Shown: positions 41,873 to 52,690, counted from the first letter of the stretch. The stretch is DNA of 64,000 nucleotides from Marsupella aquatica (GCA_973895155.1 OZ316900.1:1-64000), one strand, 5' to 3'. The notes: generated by a model from the letters alone, not told the origin. Made by a program: numbers and translations.

Positions 41873-43369
41873 TTAATTCCAATCCAATCTGTAGAAGGTG
41901 AGCTTACGGAAAAGACTGAGCGAGCCTCCCAACGAAGCCATAATGAAACCTATCCAAATACGGAAAATAAAAGGGAGCTTAATTACTGTCGTATACCAGC
42001 CTGTTTCAAAACTTCCAGTTCCGATCAAAGCATATAGATCCGTAAAGAGATTGGTATGTATAGCCACTTTGGTAGTGCTCGTTTCTTGATTCGAAAAATA
42101 GAATCTTTTTTCTGGGAACATAGTCAACCAATGTGAAAAACTGTTATGTTCGAGAACTGTAAAGCCCTTCTTTCGTAAAGAAGTGTGCGTAAATCTACCA
42201 GCCATTTCTGGCCTTCGTCCCTTCGGCGAACCACAGAAGTTTCCTCCTTCCGTTGGTGGAGAGCTAAAGCCTCTACCGTCGGTCGAGAGCTTTGCACCTT
42301 CGGTAGGCCGGGATTGCAACAGGGCAGGACGTGATTCGTCATGCTCAAACATTAATGGGTTTGTCAGGGACATTAATGGGTTTGTCAGGGACGGTTTATA
42401 AATGATTGAATTACCACAAATGGAGTGAAAAGTGGGCCCATGTAATTGATCAATACCTCGCAAAGTGCTACGAACCTTCCCTATATGTAGTTCGGAACCC
42501 AAAGGTGTTTTCCCTGTAGATTGTATCTTTTTCGCGTTGGGCAGAATTACACCCATGATGAAGATGCAAACTCCTCCATGTGAAAGCTTCATATTAACGG
42601 GAGCTTTTCGAAAGTAATAACCAACAGTCATCGGTCTACTCGGTAAGGCGCGAACAAGAAAACATCTACTCCAATTCAAGTTATTTATTCTCAGTGACGA
42701 TATAATAAGCTCGCGTCTTTTCTGCCTGTGAAAAACAAAGAAAGGAAATTTGTGCCTCGCTAACCTATCGCGCCTATTATGAGACGATAAAAAGAACGTA
42801 CGGAAGAGGAAGAAACAAAGCACACCGCAAAAAGATTCCAAATATGAAAAGTCCCCCATGAATTTGATAATAGTAAAATGAAAGAACAACAACAAGGCCC
42901 GACGCAGGGCCCGTACACTGTCAGCCAGGGTCCCGGACTTTGTTTTGTCGGACACCACAAAACCAAAATACTGTCCGACAAGGGCCGCCGGGGACTGTAT
43001 GACAAGAAGGGGAGGAAAAAATGGACGAAAAAAGGAAAGAATTGACAAGGCTTTTTCATCCGGAGAAGAGGAAATATATTGGATTTTCTCAGGTGAGCTT
43101 CTCTCAATTATGTTGGGTAACAGAAGGGGTCTTGCTCTTATCGAAACTATCCTTTTTGCTTCGTCCAGAGAGCGCATGAACCCCCTGGAATGTATGATAA
43201 CTGAAACAGGTAATAAAGATGTAGAAATAGGTATTATAGTACCATTAGAAAAAGGAGCACCTGTGGAAACATCTCTACTTACCAACCATTGAAATAGTAT
43301 GGGTGCTGCTGTGCCACAAAGCACAACCAAAAAAATAGGAAAAAAGAAAAAATTCTGTAGTTGGACCAT
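41873..43369 (-). CDS. ccmFC: Cytochrome c maturation protein CcmF, C-terminal part (CcmFC)
   Basis: CcmF is the haem lyase of the System I cytochrome c pathway and is split into separate genes in plants. The product starts MVQLQNFFFFPIFLVVLCGT and has SRDVSTGAPFSNGTIIPIST, FMGDFSYLESFCGVL, MKLSHGGVCIFIMGVILP (haem-binding region), LGSELHIGKVR and GIDQLHGPTFHSICGNSIIY. It ends RKLTFYRLDWN and is intronless. Three oddities are in frame: a module encoding ALVGQYFGFVVSDKTKSG (about 42935-42986), a module encoding GRRPEMAGRFTHT (42185-42217), and a perfect 21-bp duplication giving SLTNPLMSLTNPLM (42351-42392). At 498 residues it is longer than the ~440 of angiosperms. It is the last gene of the ccm cluster. 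Confidence 0.95.
   Translation of the reverse strand: MVQLQNFFFFPIFLVVLCGTAAPILFQWLVSRDVSTGAPFSNGTIIPISTSLLPVSVIIHSRGFMRSLDEAKRIVSIRARPLLLPNIIERSSPEKIQYISSSPDEKALSILSFFRPFFPPLLVIQSPAALVGQYFGFVVSDKTKSGTLADSVRALRRALLLFFHFTIIKFMGDFSYLESFCGVLCFFLFRTFFLSSHNRRDRLARHKFPFFVFHRQKRRELIISSLRINNLNWSRCFLVRALPSRPMTVGYYFRKAPVNMKLSHGGVCIFIMGVILPNAKKIQSTGKTPLGSELHIGKVRSTLRGIDQLHGPTFHSICGNSIIYKPSLTNPLMSLTNPLMFEHDESRPALLQSRPTEGAKLSTDGRGFSSPPTEGGNFCGSPKGRRPEMAGRFTHTSLRKKGFTVLEHNSFSHWLTMFPEKRFYFSNQETSTTKVAIHTNLFTDLYALIGTGSFETGWYTTVIKLPFIFRIWIGFIMASLGGSLSLFRKLTFYRLDWN
42351..42392 (-). repeat. Perfect 21-bp tandem duplication inside ccmFC
   Basis: Units 42351-42371 and 42372-42392 are identical (ATTAATGGGTTTGTCAGGGA plus C) and duplicate seven residues of the conserved SLTNPLMFEHDES segment without changing the frame. 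Confidence 0.95.
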
Positions 43370-43556
43370 CTGCTCTATTCGTTTTGATTATTTCGCTCCC
43401 TCGGATCAGAGAATACGGTCTATTCCCTCGCGTTCGCTCCCATGGAGAATGCGTACAGAAAAAAATATTTTTTAGGTCCGGAAGTAGGCTCCTTCTGGCC
43501 CGATACAACGCAAAGTGCTGAATCGGGCTGAAGTCACTTATAATAGGTAGCTTTTT

Positions 43557-45017
43557 CTATTTAGGCTTTCTACTTGCTACGTATACAATGACTTCGTCGT
43601 GACCTTCTGTGCCCTCCACCATGAGCTTTGCTAAACGATCGGATCGATACGAGTGCGCAGTGCTTCGTGAATGCCACAAGATCTGGTTCACGGGTTTTGG
43701 GACCGTAGGATCTCGGTTTGATGATGGAACAGATAATGCCCCAACTAGCTGGGTACCTGATTGCTGCTTCATTCTGAAAAGAGAAGTAAAAGATATGCTG
43801 GTAATTATAGAGAAAAAACACCATAAAAAGATTCCTCGTGTCGAATCTGTAGCAAAACTATGAACGGAAGCTAGCAATCCGGAACGCACAAAAAAAGTTC
43901 CTGAAATACGACATAAAAAAGTAACCATATTGAGAAACAAAGTCCAATCATTCAATTTAGGTAAAATGACTGAATGAATACAAGCCGTAGCTAATACCCA
44001 AGGCATGAAAGAAGCATTTTCTACGGGATCCCAGAACCACCAGCCGCCCCAGCCTAATTCATGATAAGCCCACCAACTTCCTAGCAATATGCCTACCGTT
44101 AAAAAGCACCAACATGTCAAGATCCAAATTTGAATTTGTTTCCACACTACCGTATTCGCGCTACGGGTCCCACCAAAATGAAGATACATAGTATTTGTTT
44201 TACGAACAACACTTTCAGCCCGCTCTCTATGGGCCAATGACCCAAAAGGCACACATAGAGCGGTTCTCGTGTGTGGAAATCCACGAGCCATTTCCGGCCT
44301 TCGGACCTTACTTGGCTTTACCGGAAAAGGACCAAAAAAGAAAAATATATTATTCAAACGCGGCCCGTTTATTATTCCAGATAAACATAAGCAAAAGCCA
44401 ATAGCACTTGCGACGTATCCCGCATAAATGCGAGGAGGATGTATAGCTAATATGGGATCTTGTAAAACAGGATTTAATTCCCCAAGTGATTTAGTACAAA
44501 CAAATGAAATTCGAACGAAAGGATTGGAACTTGCTAATAGAAAAATAGGAAAAAATAAAGCAATGCCTTTATAAATTTGCTGTTCATCCATGAGCGAAAT
44601 TGCCCGCTGGTCGAGACCTTCGGACGAAAACAAAAAATAAATATTTTTTTTCTTTCCGCCCTTTGCTTGTTCCGATACATTGCTGGGTCGGGCCGGGTAG
44701 CAAAAAAGGAATCCGTAAAAACTTGGGGTCCAACACCATAATAACAGACTACCCTCATGATTAGACCAGCTTCCTGATATTCTATAAAACAAAGGCGCAT
44801 TAGCATTTGGGTTGGTGAATACGTTGTAATTGGAAAAGTCGGAAGGAATATAACAGAACAAAATACCAAAGAAAGACATAGTGAACAAAAAAAAATAGAG
44901 TGGAACAGCCACGGGACGCAGCTTGTTAGTTAACGCAACGGAAATACTCAGTACTAAAAAATAATGGCCCAATTCCGGTGACATAACATTATAAACTTTG
45001 CTTATAATTGGCAACAA
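43557..45017 (-). CDS. ccmFN: Cytochrome c maturation protein CcmF, N-terminal part (CcmFN)
   Basis: This is the N-terminal part of the CcmF haem lyase, a multi-spanning inner-membrane protein. Blocks: [53 protein letters not shown], then the WWD haem-handling motif [20 protein letters not shown] followed by [17 protein letters not shown]. The 486-residue frame contains in-frame repeat modules: [20 protein letters not shown] (about 44595-44665) and [15 protein letters not shown] (44255-44310). P and R codons at conserved L and W/C positions (for example HPPRIYAGY) suggest editing. It lies 187 bp upstream of ccmFC. Confidence 0.95.
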   Translation of the reverse strand: MLPIISKVYNVMSPELGHYFLVLSISVALTNKLRPVAVPLYFFLFTMSFFGILFCYIPSDFSNYNVFTNPNANAPLFYRISGSWSNHEGSLLLWCWTPSFYGFLFCYPARPSNVSEQAKGGKKKNIYFLFSSEGLDQRAISLMDEQQIYKGIALFFPIFLLASSNPFVRISFVCTKSLGELNPVLQDPILAIHPPRIYAGYVASAIGFCLCLSGIINGPRLNNIFFFFGPFPVKPSKVRRPEMARGFPHTRTALCVPFGSLAHRERAESVVRKTNTMYLHFGGTRSANTVVWKQIQIWILTCWCFLTVGILLGSWWAYHELGWGGWWFWDPVENASFMPWVLATACIHSVILPKLNDWTLFLNMVTFLCRISGTFFVRSGLLASVHSFATDSTRGIFLWCFFSIITSISFTSLFRMKQQSGTQLVGALSVPSSNRDPTVPKPVNQILWHSRSTAHSYRSDRLAKLMVEGTEGHDEVIVYVASRKPK

Positions 45018-45709
45018 AAAAAGATTTTTTTGCCGTACAACCCTGGGTTCGTTACGGCATTTGGCATGCCGATTATGAGTCCTACCAACCTCAATAACGG
45101 AGGATTACACACGTCGCAAGCTAGCCGAAAAACTCTCACGGAATAGCTTCTATGAACCCTATGGAGGGGATAGGGAGCCCAGCATAGAGCCATACGCGCC
45201 TTGCCTTTTTTTTCTGCGAATCAGCAAGCAGAATTGGCGAGCAGCTCTATCAGTTGCTTTTTCACGGATCATGGAAACTTTGTGTTCTTCATGATTGACG
45301 TCATACATCATGGGCAGTATTTACCCATCAATACGAGATCTTGGGTATAAAAAAAATATATATATTTTTTTCATACCTAAGGGCTAAGCCAGCATTGACG
45401 GGGTCCATATAACGAATAAAAAGAATTATTTGACGAGGTTTTTGAATGAAAGAAACTTACCCTTGAGCTGCTACGGCCTGCTGGTTCTTAACCCTCGAAC
45501 CAATAGCCCCCTCTAAATGTTTCAACCAAATTGTTGGCTCACCGCACTACGTGCCTTGCGCGCGTTTTCCTTCCCATAGGCTTTTGGCTCCCGATGACAA
45601 AAGGCCCGCCGCAGGGCGGGGCGCTGTCAGACGGGACCAGGTACTGTCCGACGTAGAGAGAGAAGAAGAAACTGACGAAATAAAAATTATTGACAAGGCT
45701 CCAGGAAAG
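45018..45709. other. Spacer made of repeats Y and X
   Basis: Repeat Y copy 2 lies at 45053-45252 (compare 9476-9695) and repeat X copy 2 at 45255-45490 (compare 13145-13400), joined head to tail. Read together on the minus strand they keep one frame, DVNHEEHKVSMIREKATDRA and then ARQFCLLIRRKK, before intron-like sequence. This suggests copy 2 preserves the original arrangement of an unidentified exon and its intron. An AT palindrome interrupts X at 45349-45371. Confidence 0.6.
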
Positions 45710-46396
45710 TCATTGGCTTTTTCGCCGTAAATAAAAAGATAGAATTATTTGACGTGTCTCCAAAATAAACAAAATCCCAGTTAAAAAGAAAGAGCTAGCA
45801 AAGATTAAAAAGATTGGAATGGGCATAGAAATATGTATTGAAGTACCAAATTGGCTAATGCTTGAAGGTTGATGCAATGTATTCCACCGGTTGACAGGAA
45901 ACTTAATTATTGGTATATTGATTGGCCCTATACATATAAAAATAGAAGCAACATCCGCAGAAAACTCTTGAAAACGCAGTGCACCCAGGTAAATAAAAAA
46001 CAGGATTAATACAGAGGTTAAACGAGCATCCCATACCCAAAAGGTCCCCCACATAGGTTTTCCCCAGAACCCCCCGGTGACTGGGGTGAACAACGTAAAC
46101 GAAGCACCTATTTTGGCACCGGTTTTGGAAAATAACTGAAAAAGGGGATGTTTTGTTAATAAGAATAACACACTGCTAATAGCCATTGCAATATAAATAA
46201 GTAAACTCATCCAAGCTGCAGGAACATGCACATAAATAATGCGATAATTTTCACCCTGTTGAAAATCGGATGGTGCTACCCAAATACTTAAATAAATAGC
46301 TATCGCTGTTAGAAACCAGCAAAATCCAATGAGAATTTGCGCGTAACGGAAAGAGCAGCACATGAAAAGAAAAGGACGTAATAACGGGACATACAT
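45710..46396 (-). CDS. ccmC: Cytochrome c maturation protein CcmC
   Basis: CcmC loads haem onto the chaperone CcmE at the outer face of the inner membrane. The 228-residue product has YRIIYVHVPAAWMSLLIYIA (first conserved histidine), the WWD-type motif GKPMWGTFWVWDARLTSVLI, and IKFPVNRWNTLHQPSSI (second conserved histidine), with six helices. The length equals the liverwort gene. It sits between ccmB and ccmFN on the same strand. Confidence 0.97.
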   Translation of the reverse strand: MYVPLLRPFLFMCCSFRYAQILIGFCWFLTAIAIYLSIWVAPSDFQQGENYRIIYVHVPAAWMSLLIYIAMAISSVLFLLTKHPLFQLFSKTGAKIGASFTLFTPVTGGFWGKPMWGTFWVWDARLTSVLILFFIYLGALRFQEFSADVASIFICIGPINIPIIKFPVNRWNTLHQPSSISQFGTSIHISMPIPIFLIFASSFFLTGILFILETRQIILSFYLRRKSQ

Positions 46397-47666
46397 AGTA
46401 ATTTTCTAGCTTTTGTCAAACAGAAACGCGAAGCGGGAAAGCTAAAGCAAACCTGCGCTGCGCGACGTTCCAGCCGTTTAAGCCCTGGGACCTCGGTTCT
46501 AGAAGCCGAAGTTCGTTCGTAAAGCCCTTTGCGCTTTTACTGAAACGCTTATTTCACGGAAATTCGAAAAAGATAAGTATTTTTTTACTTTTTATAAACT
46601 TACGCCGCTTTTTCGATTCAAAAAAGATGGTTTTTTCATGGAATAGAAAATGCTGTTTTTTTATCATCTTATTCAAGGGTCGACCAAAGTAATTTATCTA
46701 CTTCTTAGGTCGCCCGCGTCGACGGACATCGGTTTCTGCAATACCTTTGGGATTTTATTATATGATTATTGAATGAAATCAATGGTTTCAAGCAATATGA
46801 TTGTAAAGGCACCTCTGGCGCATTTTAATTAATTCGCCGAAACACGTTCATAGAACGTAAAATACAATTACTTTTACTTCCCTGTACTTGCATACACTAT
46901 ACAAGGATTTCTTTTCCAATATTCACACGTCTAACATAAAAGGTGGTGTTGATTTGGACCTTTTTCTATTCGAAAGACGGTTCGTACTCGAACGTAGTAT
47001 TACAACCCGACGTGGTGACCCACATATTTATTCACAGGTCGGAAACACAACCTTTTTACGTTGTCACCATAAACCTATCCGCCATAAGGGAAACAATTTC
47101 CGCCAGTGAACGAGCCGCCGGAGTCGACTGGGCCTTTGGGAAAAAATAAAAAGTCGCTCTCAAGCTATGGTACAAAGACTGGAATTACGGTGAGCTTCAT
47201 CAACACCGCGGCGAATTAGCTTAGGTGCGTGACCACGCCGAAGGAGATAGTTGCGAATACTAAACACGATTACTCGACTATTGGACAAATCCACCAAGTC
47301 CTCCATTGCCGCGGGGCGGAAATACAGACGAAGCGGATTTTATCGTCTTACAGACCGTCAAGTACTTCGGTACACTGTTGTAACAATTTGACGGTGGGGT
47401 ACGTAAGATTTGATAGCTTCTTCTCTCGAATTTTTTCACCACCCTTGAGCAGCACAACACCTTAAAATTTCAAGGCTATCGTTCATCCCCCTGCCCCTCT
47501 TAGCCTTTTGTAACGGCCTCCCGGCGATTAATCGAAAGGTTAAGGGCGGCATATATGCCGAGGTAGGTCTTTTTCACGGCAGCGTGCACACTTCCACTTT
47601 TTATGTTTAGGGTCGATCAAATCGAGACACTTGACCAGAGGAAAAATTGGTGAAAAGAATTTTAAA
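46397..47666. other. ccmB-ccmC spacer
   Basis: A 1.27-kb stretch with no gene I can support. A few plus-strand frames occur (46888-47109 and 47229-47465) without family features. Confidence 0.4.
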
Positions 47667-48287
47667 TCATTTTGCCAGTAAAGTTTGAAAAGTTATTGAG
47701 ACTAGAATGGGATAAAAAAATAGAAACAAAAGTAAATATCCTATTAATGAAATAACATGGAACCATTCTGTTTCGATAGAAGTACAAAAAACGATTGAGG
47801 GCGATAAAGTGGGTAAGGTTGTTAGATTTTGCAAGCTGTTCCAACCATTGGATGTGATTCCAAGAGCCAAACGAGAATGAATACCACACATAAGAGTAAA
47901 TATCTGGCTTCCTATAATAATAGTGAACCAATTCATTTTGGATTGATCAAATTGGTACAGAAGTTGTAACACGGGAAAACTACAGAAAACACCACTTATT
48001 TGAAGAACCCAGTGACCATACAATTTAGAAAGTAGGATTTTTTGCAAACAATAACCGCTTAAATAATACAATTCGAGTGTACCGTCTTCAAAATCATTTT
48101 GAAAAAAACGTTCAGAGAGAAAGGCAAACAACAAACAAATCCAAATTAAACCTAAATGAGAATGACATAAGAAATCTTTGGAAAAGCCTATCGTTAAAGG
48201 CATGGCTACGATATACAACGGAGATGGAGAAAAAGTCGTTATTAGTATAGAGAAATTGAGTGAAATATGTTGATAAAACAGTTTCAT
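47667..48287 (-). CDS. ccmB: Cytochrome c maturation protein CcmB
   Basis: CcmB is the membrane subunit of the CcmAB ABC transporter that releases holo-CcmE. The 206-residue product contains KDFLCHSHLGLIWICLLF, NDFEDGTLELYYLSGYCLQ, LYGHWVLQISGVFCSFPVLQ, LLYQFDQSKM and IETEWFHVISLIGYLLLFLF. The frame is open to an ATG at 48314. I chose 48287 (MKLFYQHISLNFS) because it gives the family length, and the nine extra residues derive from a dispersed GTAGCGCC repeat. It heads the ccmB-ccmC-ccmFN-ccmFC series. Confidence 0.93.
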   Translation of the reverse strand: MKLFYQHISLNFSILITTFSPSPLYIVAMPLTIGFSKDFLCHSHLGLIWICLLFAFLSERFFQNDFEDGTLELYYLSGYCLQKILLSKLYGHWVLQISGVFCSFPVLQLLYQFDQSKMNWFTIIIGSQIFTLMCGIHSRLALGITSNGWNSLQNLTTLPTLSPSIVFCTSIETEWFHVISLIGYLLLFLFFYPILVSITFQTLLAK

Positions 48288-48822
48288 AAAGATTTTCAAG
48301 GCACGTAGCGCCATCGAGAGAAGTTCCTTTTTTTTTAGTTTTTGGATCCAAATATATATATATTTTTTTTCGTGGAGTTACGCCGCGAATGGACTAAATA
48401 CGGGGGAGGCCCAGAAAATGCGTTGAGGCCAAAGATGGAGAACGCGTTTTCAAGAGTCTCGTTCCCTTCTCTAACCCGCTCCCCCATCGTCAAGGGAAAC
48501 AGCCGGTAAAGATGCGTAGTCAAGTGTAGTCGCCGAGGGGGAGACAGTAAGCAGTGACGAGCTACGAAAAAAAATATATATATTTTTTTTACATTGTAAT
48601 ATTTTGGGCTTTAGCTCCCGATCAAAGCGAGAGGCACGTAGTGCTCGACCCGAACCTTCGGCCCGTAGGGCTGCAACACCTCCTATGGCGGCGGAGTCTT
48701 TGCCAATCTACGGGATTTCCGGGCTTACCCGTGGCTGACGACGACGCTGGCCGGAGCACAGCAGAGACAAGTTTTTTTCGATTCGCTAATCGAGCAGGAC
48801 AAAGTAACAGCGTTTGATTCTT
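48288..48822. other. Spacer between rps2 and ccmB
   Basis: It contains two AT palindromic cores (about 48350-48372 and 48566-48590) and GC-rich modules such as GCACGTAGTGCTCGACCCGA (about 48633-48652). No gene is seen. Confidence 0.5.
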
Positions 48823-49536
48823 TCAAAGCCCTTTTACTTTCACCTTTGGCCTCTGCGATCTCTTCGCAAGAATGACTGTTTTCACAATCAAATTACAGAA
48901 TAAGTATACAAACTTTATAGAATCATCATTCACTGGAACGGGATAAGTTATTAATTTATGTAATCTGTTTGGAATATTAGAATCCACCAAAGCTACAATA
49001 GGTATTTGTAATTGATTAGCTTCAAGTATAGCCATGGAATTTTGATTTGCATTTATTATTACTAAACAATCCGGAATATTGTGTGTCACGATTCCTTCAA
49101 AACATTTTTGCATCTTCCTAAAACGTGGGAAATAATCGAAAGGCGAAGATGTAAAAGCGTCTTTCAAATTGGGATGTGCAGAGAAATCTCGAAAGTGTTT
49201 TTGTACTCTTCTCATATGTTTCCAATTGGTCAAAAAACCCCCAATCCATTTATGATTGATATAGCTCTGATTGGTTCTTTTTGCCACTCGTTGAATTATT
49301 CTATTATATTCCGGATTGGTATTTACCAATAATAAATGGCCTTTTGCACCAATGATAGATCCAATCAAATTACAAGCCCTTCGTAAACAAATAAGTGTTT
49401 TTTCTAAATCAATAATAGCCATTTCATTTCTAAATCCGTATGAATATCCCCGAAAATCAGGAGTTGGTATCCGATGGCCCAGATATGCGTTTGTACTCAG
49501 TAATTTTTGAATGACCAACAAATTAGAATTGCACAT
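48823..49536 (-). CDS. rps2: Ribosomal protein S2
   Basis: S2 lies at the head-body junction of the small subunit. The 237-residue product contains LLSTNAYLGHRIPTPDFRGY, FRNEMAIIDLEKTLICLRRA (S2 signature region), GHLLLVNTNPEYNRIIQRVA, HKWIGGFLTNWKHMRRVQ, IPDCLVIINANQNSMAILEA and PIVALVDSNIPNRLHKLITY PVPVNDDSIKFV in part. I chose the ATG at 49536, because the frame upstream crosses trnF (opposite strand) and is not conserved. It is the first gene of the rps2-ccm series. Confidence 0.95.
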   Translation of the reverse strand: MCNSNLLVIQKLLSTNAYLGHRIPTPDFRGYSYGFRNEMAIIDLEKTLICLRRACNLIGSIIGAKGHLLLVNTNPEYNRIIQRVAKRTNQSYINHKWIGGFLTNWKHMRRVQKHFRDFSAHPNLKDAFTSSPFDYFPRFRKMQKCFEGIVTHNIPDCLVIINANQNSMAILEANQLQIPIVALVDSNIPNRLHKLITYPVPVNDDSIKFVYLFCNLIVKTVILAKRSQRPKVKVKGL

Positions 49537-49554
49537 AGTTCCTTTTTCCTTTTC

Positions 49555-49628
49555 GTTTAGATAGCTCAGGTGGTTAGAGCAAAGGACTGAAAATCCTTGT
49601 GTCAGTGGTTCGAATCCACTTCTAAACA
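49555..49628 (+). tRNA. trnF: tRNA-Phe(GAA)
   Basis: A 74-nt cloverleaf with acceptor GTTTAGA/TCTAAAC, D-arm TAGCTCAGGTGGTTAGAGCA, anticodon GAA in ACTGAAAAT, T-arm AGTGGTTCGAATCCACT and discriminator A. It diverges from rps2. Confidence 0.96.
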
Positions 49629-51095
49629 CAATAAATAAGGGTCGGGTGGGACGGCGGCCCCCCCCGTTATCGGATGTAGGGCCGGGGGCCACCGCCCGCT
49701 CGGGCGAATGGCACTAGGGATCGCGGCGGCGGGGCTCCACACACCATCGTAGCCCCGTATAAATAATAAATCTCGAACGCCGTTCACCCCTACCCCTGGA
49801 ATGAACGTTCGTCGAACCTCGGATACTTTATTACCTCGCTCCCGGTATATGAAGTTGTTTACAAAACGCTTCCCAGAAATAGGCTTTAATGAGCCAGTCC
49901 TCAGACATTAACGCTCATATGCTGGGTACGAAGGCGTCTACTGGGGCGGCGGGCCCGGCGGCGGCCTGGAGCATAACTAATAAAGGATGAGGCGCTTGGT
50001 ACTTTGTGTTTGCTTTTTGGGAAAAAGTGACGAATTCGAACGATCACGTTTAGCTCAATCGTACATTTTGGCAATCAAATGGTACATTTTTGCAATAATA
50101 AATGGCAGAGGTAGAAGGCAACGACGGGTGAACGATTTATCGCAAAAATGTACCATTTCTCGTCTACCTCAGTGTCGCAAGAGGTGAACCCATTTTCCTT
50201 ACCCTTCTCCCTCGCCATCTCTGGTAACCGAATATACCAGCAGAAACTCACAAAATTTTTGAACCTTTTCTCACCACGAAAATCGTGAAGGAAAAGAAAA
50301 AGGGTCAGGTTCTTATCAGAATTACTGGAAATTATGCATCTACAATTGGGTTTAGTAATGAGCATCAAAATGATGAAGAGGAGGATGATAATGCCCATAT
50401 CATGATTATTCCCAACGATGTATTTATCATTGGAAATAGTAATGGTCATAGAAATTGTAGAAGAATGATCAAGATGATCATAATTAAATTACAATCATCG
50501 TGATTATGATTATCAACACAGGGATTAAGATTCATATATATATATATACAGCAGATATATCCTTTCAATATCCTTGATCATCATTATGACGATCGGAGAG
50601 ATCATCATAATTAACCCCGTCCTCGTGGTGACTTCTCTACCATTCAGATAATGAATGACCTTATTTGGTGGATTACTGATTCTACTGGATAGTAATAATA
50701 ATAATGTTGATGTCTATCCATCGACTCGATTCTTACTTCATTCGGATCATTCATATATGTATATGATCAAACCATATACATATTTTCTGCTGTAACTCCC
50801 TTTATCCGGATCACCGGATTGAGATGAGAGATTCACAAAGAGAGGCTTGTATCTCATTGTTCTCAGTTACCCCCCCCCCTATTTATTCCCTGTTTAAACC
50901 ATCACGGCCGGGCTTATTCCGTCATATACTTCATTACCCATATTTTTCTATTTCCCACCAATATATTTTTTTGCCGCTGGCTGCTTGTTGTTCTCACCGT
51001 CTACGTTGCATACGGTGGGTAAGCTTAAAGGTTAGTCGAGATCTTTGTACTCAGTAGGTAATAGGTTAGTTACAGGAACAATAGAATCGTGAAGT
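49629..51095. other. Spacer with inverted repeats
   Basis: A 17-bp perfect inverted repeat (AAATGGTACATTTTTGC at 50077-50093 with its complement at 50142-50158) flanks a 48-bp centre. An AT microsatellite lies near 50535-50548. The region 50270-50760 is low-complexity AT-rich sequence with many short palindromes. No gene is recognised. Confidence 0.5.
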
Positions 51096-51166
51096 AGGCT
51101 AAGGACGGATTCGAACCATCTTTATAGGATTTGCAATCCAATACATTACCTTTATGTTACTTAGCC
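51096..51166 (-). tRNA. trnC: tRNA-Cys(GCA)
   Basis: A 71-nt cloverleaf with acceptor GGCTAAG/CTTAGCC, anticodon GCA in ATTGCAAAT, T-arm GATGGTTCGAATCCGTC (one G-U pair) and discriminator T. Confidence 0.94.
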
Positions 51167-52603
51167 ATTTCTTATATTTTTTGGACCGGAATAAAAAAGA
51201 ATATGAAGAACAACAAGATTGGCATCAGCCAAAAACGCTTTGTCACAACCATTAATATGACTCAATCGTACCAACGGACTTTTTTTACAACATCATTTTT
51301 TTTTAATACCACCTCGAGAGGAATACAGCAACGTATTCAACTACCGATTGGTATTCATTCGATAACCATCTCTTTCCTTTCATTCAGTTCAACCTTGTGG
51401 AAGGAGCTAAATTTTGTCATATGTGAGTAATGGCCGTTGCTACCTACTTCGTTTTATTGAAGCTGTTGTCGATTCGGAATCCCGGCCGGGGATTCCATAG
51501 TTTTTATTGTATCGAACATTATCAAATGCAATATATGTTCAATAAAATTATTTTCATATTACGTAAAAAATGAAGGGAAACTGCGTAGCACCTCTGCCTA
51601 TAGTCCCGTGCGTGCCATTCAGGTCCCTCTCCCGTAAAGCCAAAGAAGTCTCCTTCGGACCCATGGGCACGTAGTCGGGGAGCAGTATAAGGCCCCGAGG
51701 GGGCCCGTAGACCTTAGGTAGGGAGGGGGCGTGTAGATTGGGTGAAGGCATGTAGTGCTCGACCCGAACGCTTTACGTAATCCTCGCTGCACCTTATTCC
51801 ACGCGGAAACATCGATTTTCACAACATCACGGAACAAGTACGCCCTTTGGTTTTCCATTGTGAATACTAGGGATTTATAACGAGGTGTAGCCAGTCAAAT
51901 AGCCCGACGCTACGTAGTATAACTTCTTTCATGGTTACAGATAAGTATAGCAAGACCGATAGTTCTCTCGGGCTTACTTGGTTATCGTTTCCGTCACGAT
52001 TTATTCCCGTGATTTAGGAGAGTTGACCGACGGCGAGGTCGGGTTTCTAGCTCTTGAATTGATTATGTCTTCAGTCACGGCATTCTTTTCAAATTCGAAA
52101 AGCATGCGGGCACTCTGAGCGGCGGCGCTCAGGTCTAGATAAAAAGTTAAAATTCACTTTGCTTTGGTAGCTTCCGACTTTCTTATTCAGCCTTTATATT
52201 TCTGTTTATATTTACGAATTCAGATGCTAGCCGGTAAGGTGGTCCGTTTATTACGACGAGCCTTGCTTGGTGCTAAGCTGAGAATGAAGCGCATAGAGCC
52301 TACCAAATACTACTATCTGGTAGGAAAGAATTCATTATCTCCACCCAGGCTCTTCCTAATCTATATAAATCTTGAGTATTTCGTGCCTCAGGCATGGTCC
52401 GGCGGGGCCAAAGGTTATCGCTCATATATGGTATTATACATATTATGTCTCTCCCGTTAACCCGACGCCGTCCCCTTCCCCCCCCTTTCGGGCCACAAGG
52501 GTTAGGGTTGATTTTAGTATATCGGGTTGTTCTTAGTTTGGCTGCATTTCGATTGATCAGCCATGAATGGTCATTGTTTTGGCAAAAACAAAAGTAAACG
52601 GTT
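51167..52603. other. Spacer upstream of atp9
   Basis: GC-rich dispersed modules occupy about 51580-51780 (GTAGCACCTCTGCCTATAGT, ATGTAGTGCTCGACCCGAAC). No gene is recognised. The final ~120 bp before atp9 is the likely 5' leader. Confidence 0.45.
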
Positions 52604-52690
52604 ATGCTAGAAGGTGCAAAATTAATTGGAGCAGGAGCAGCGACCATTGCTTTAGCGGGAGCTGCTGTAGGTATTGGAAACGTTTTTAGT
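52604..52690 (+). CDS. atp9: ATP synthase F0 subunit 9 (c), exon 1
   Basis: Subunit c forms the proton-driven rotor ring. Exon 1 encodes [20 protein letters not shown] and continues AVGIGNVFS, the first helix with its glycine-rich packing motif. It is exactly 87 nt long and is followed by GTGCGCC, so the intron is atp9i87, known from liverworts and Huperzia. Confidence 0.97.

Noticed and set aside
42124-43107. Other long frames overlapping ccmFC on both strands
   Set aside because: They are shadows of the ccmFC coding frame.
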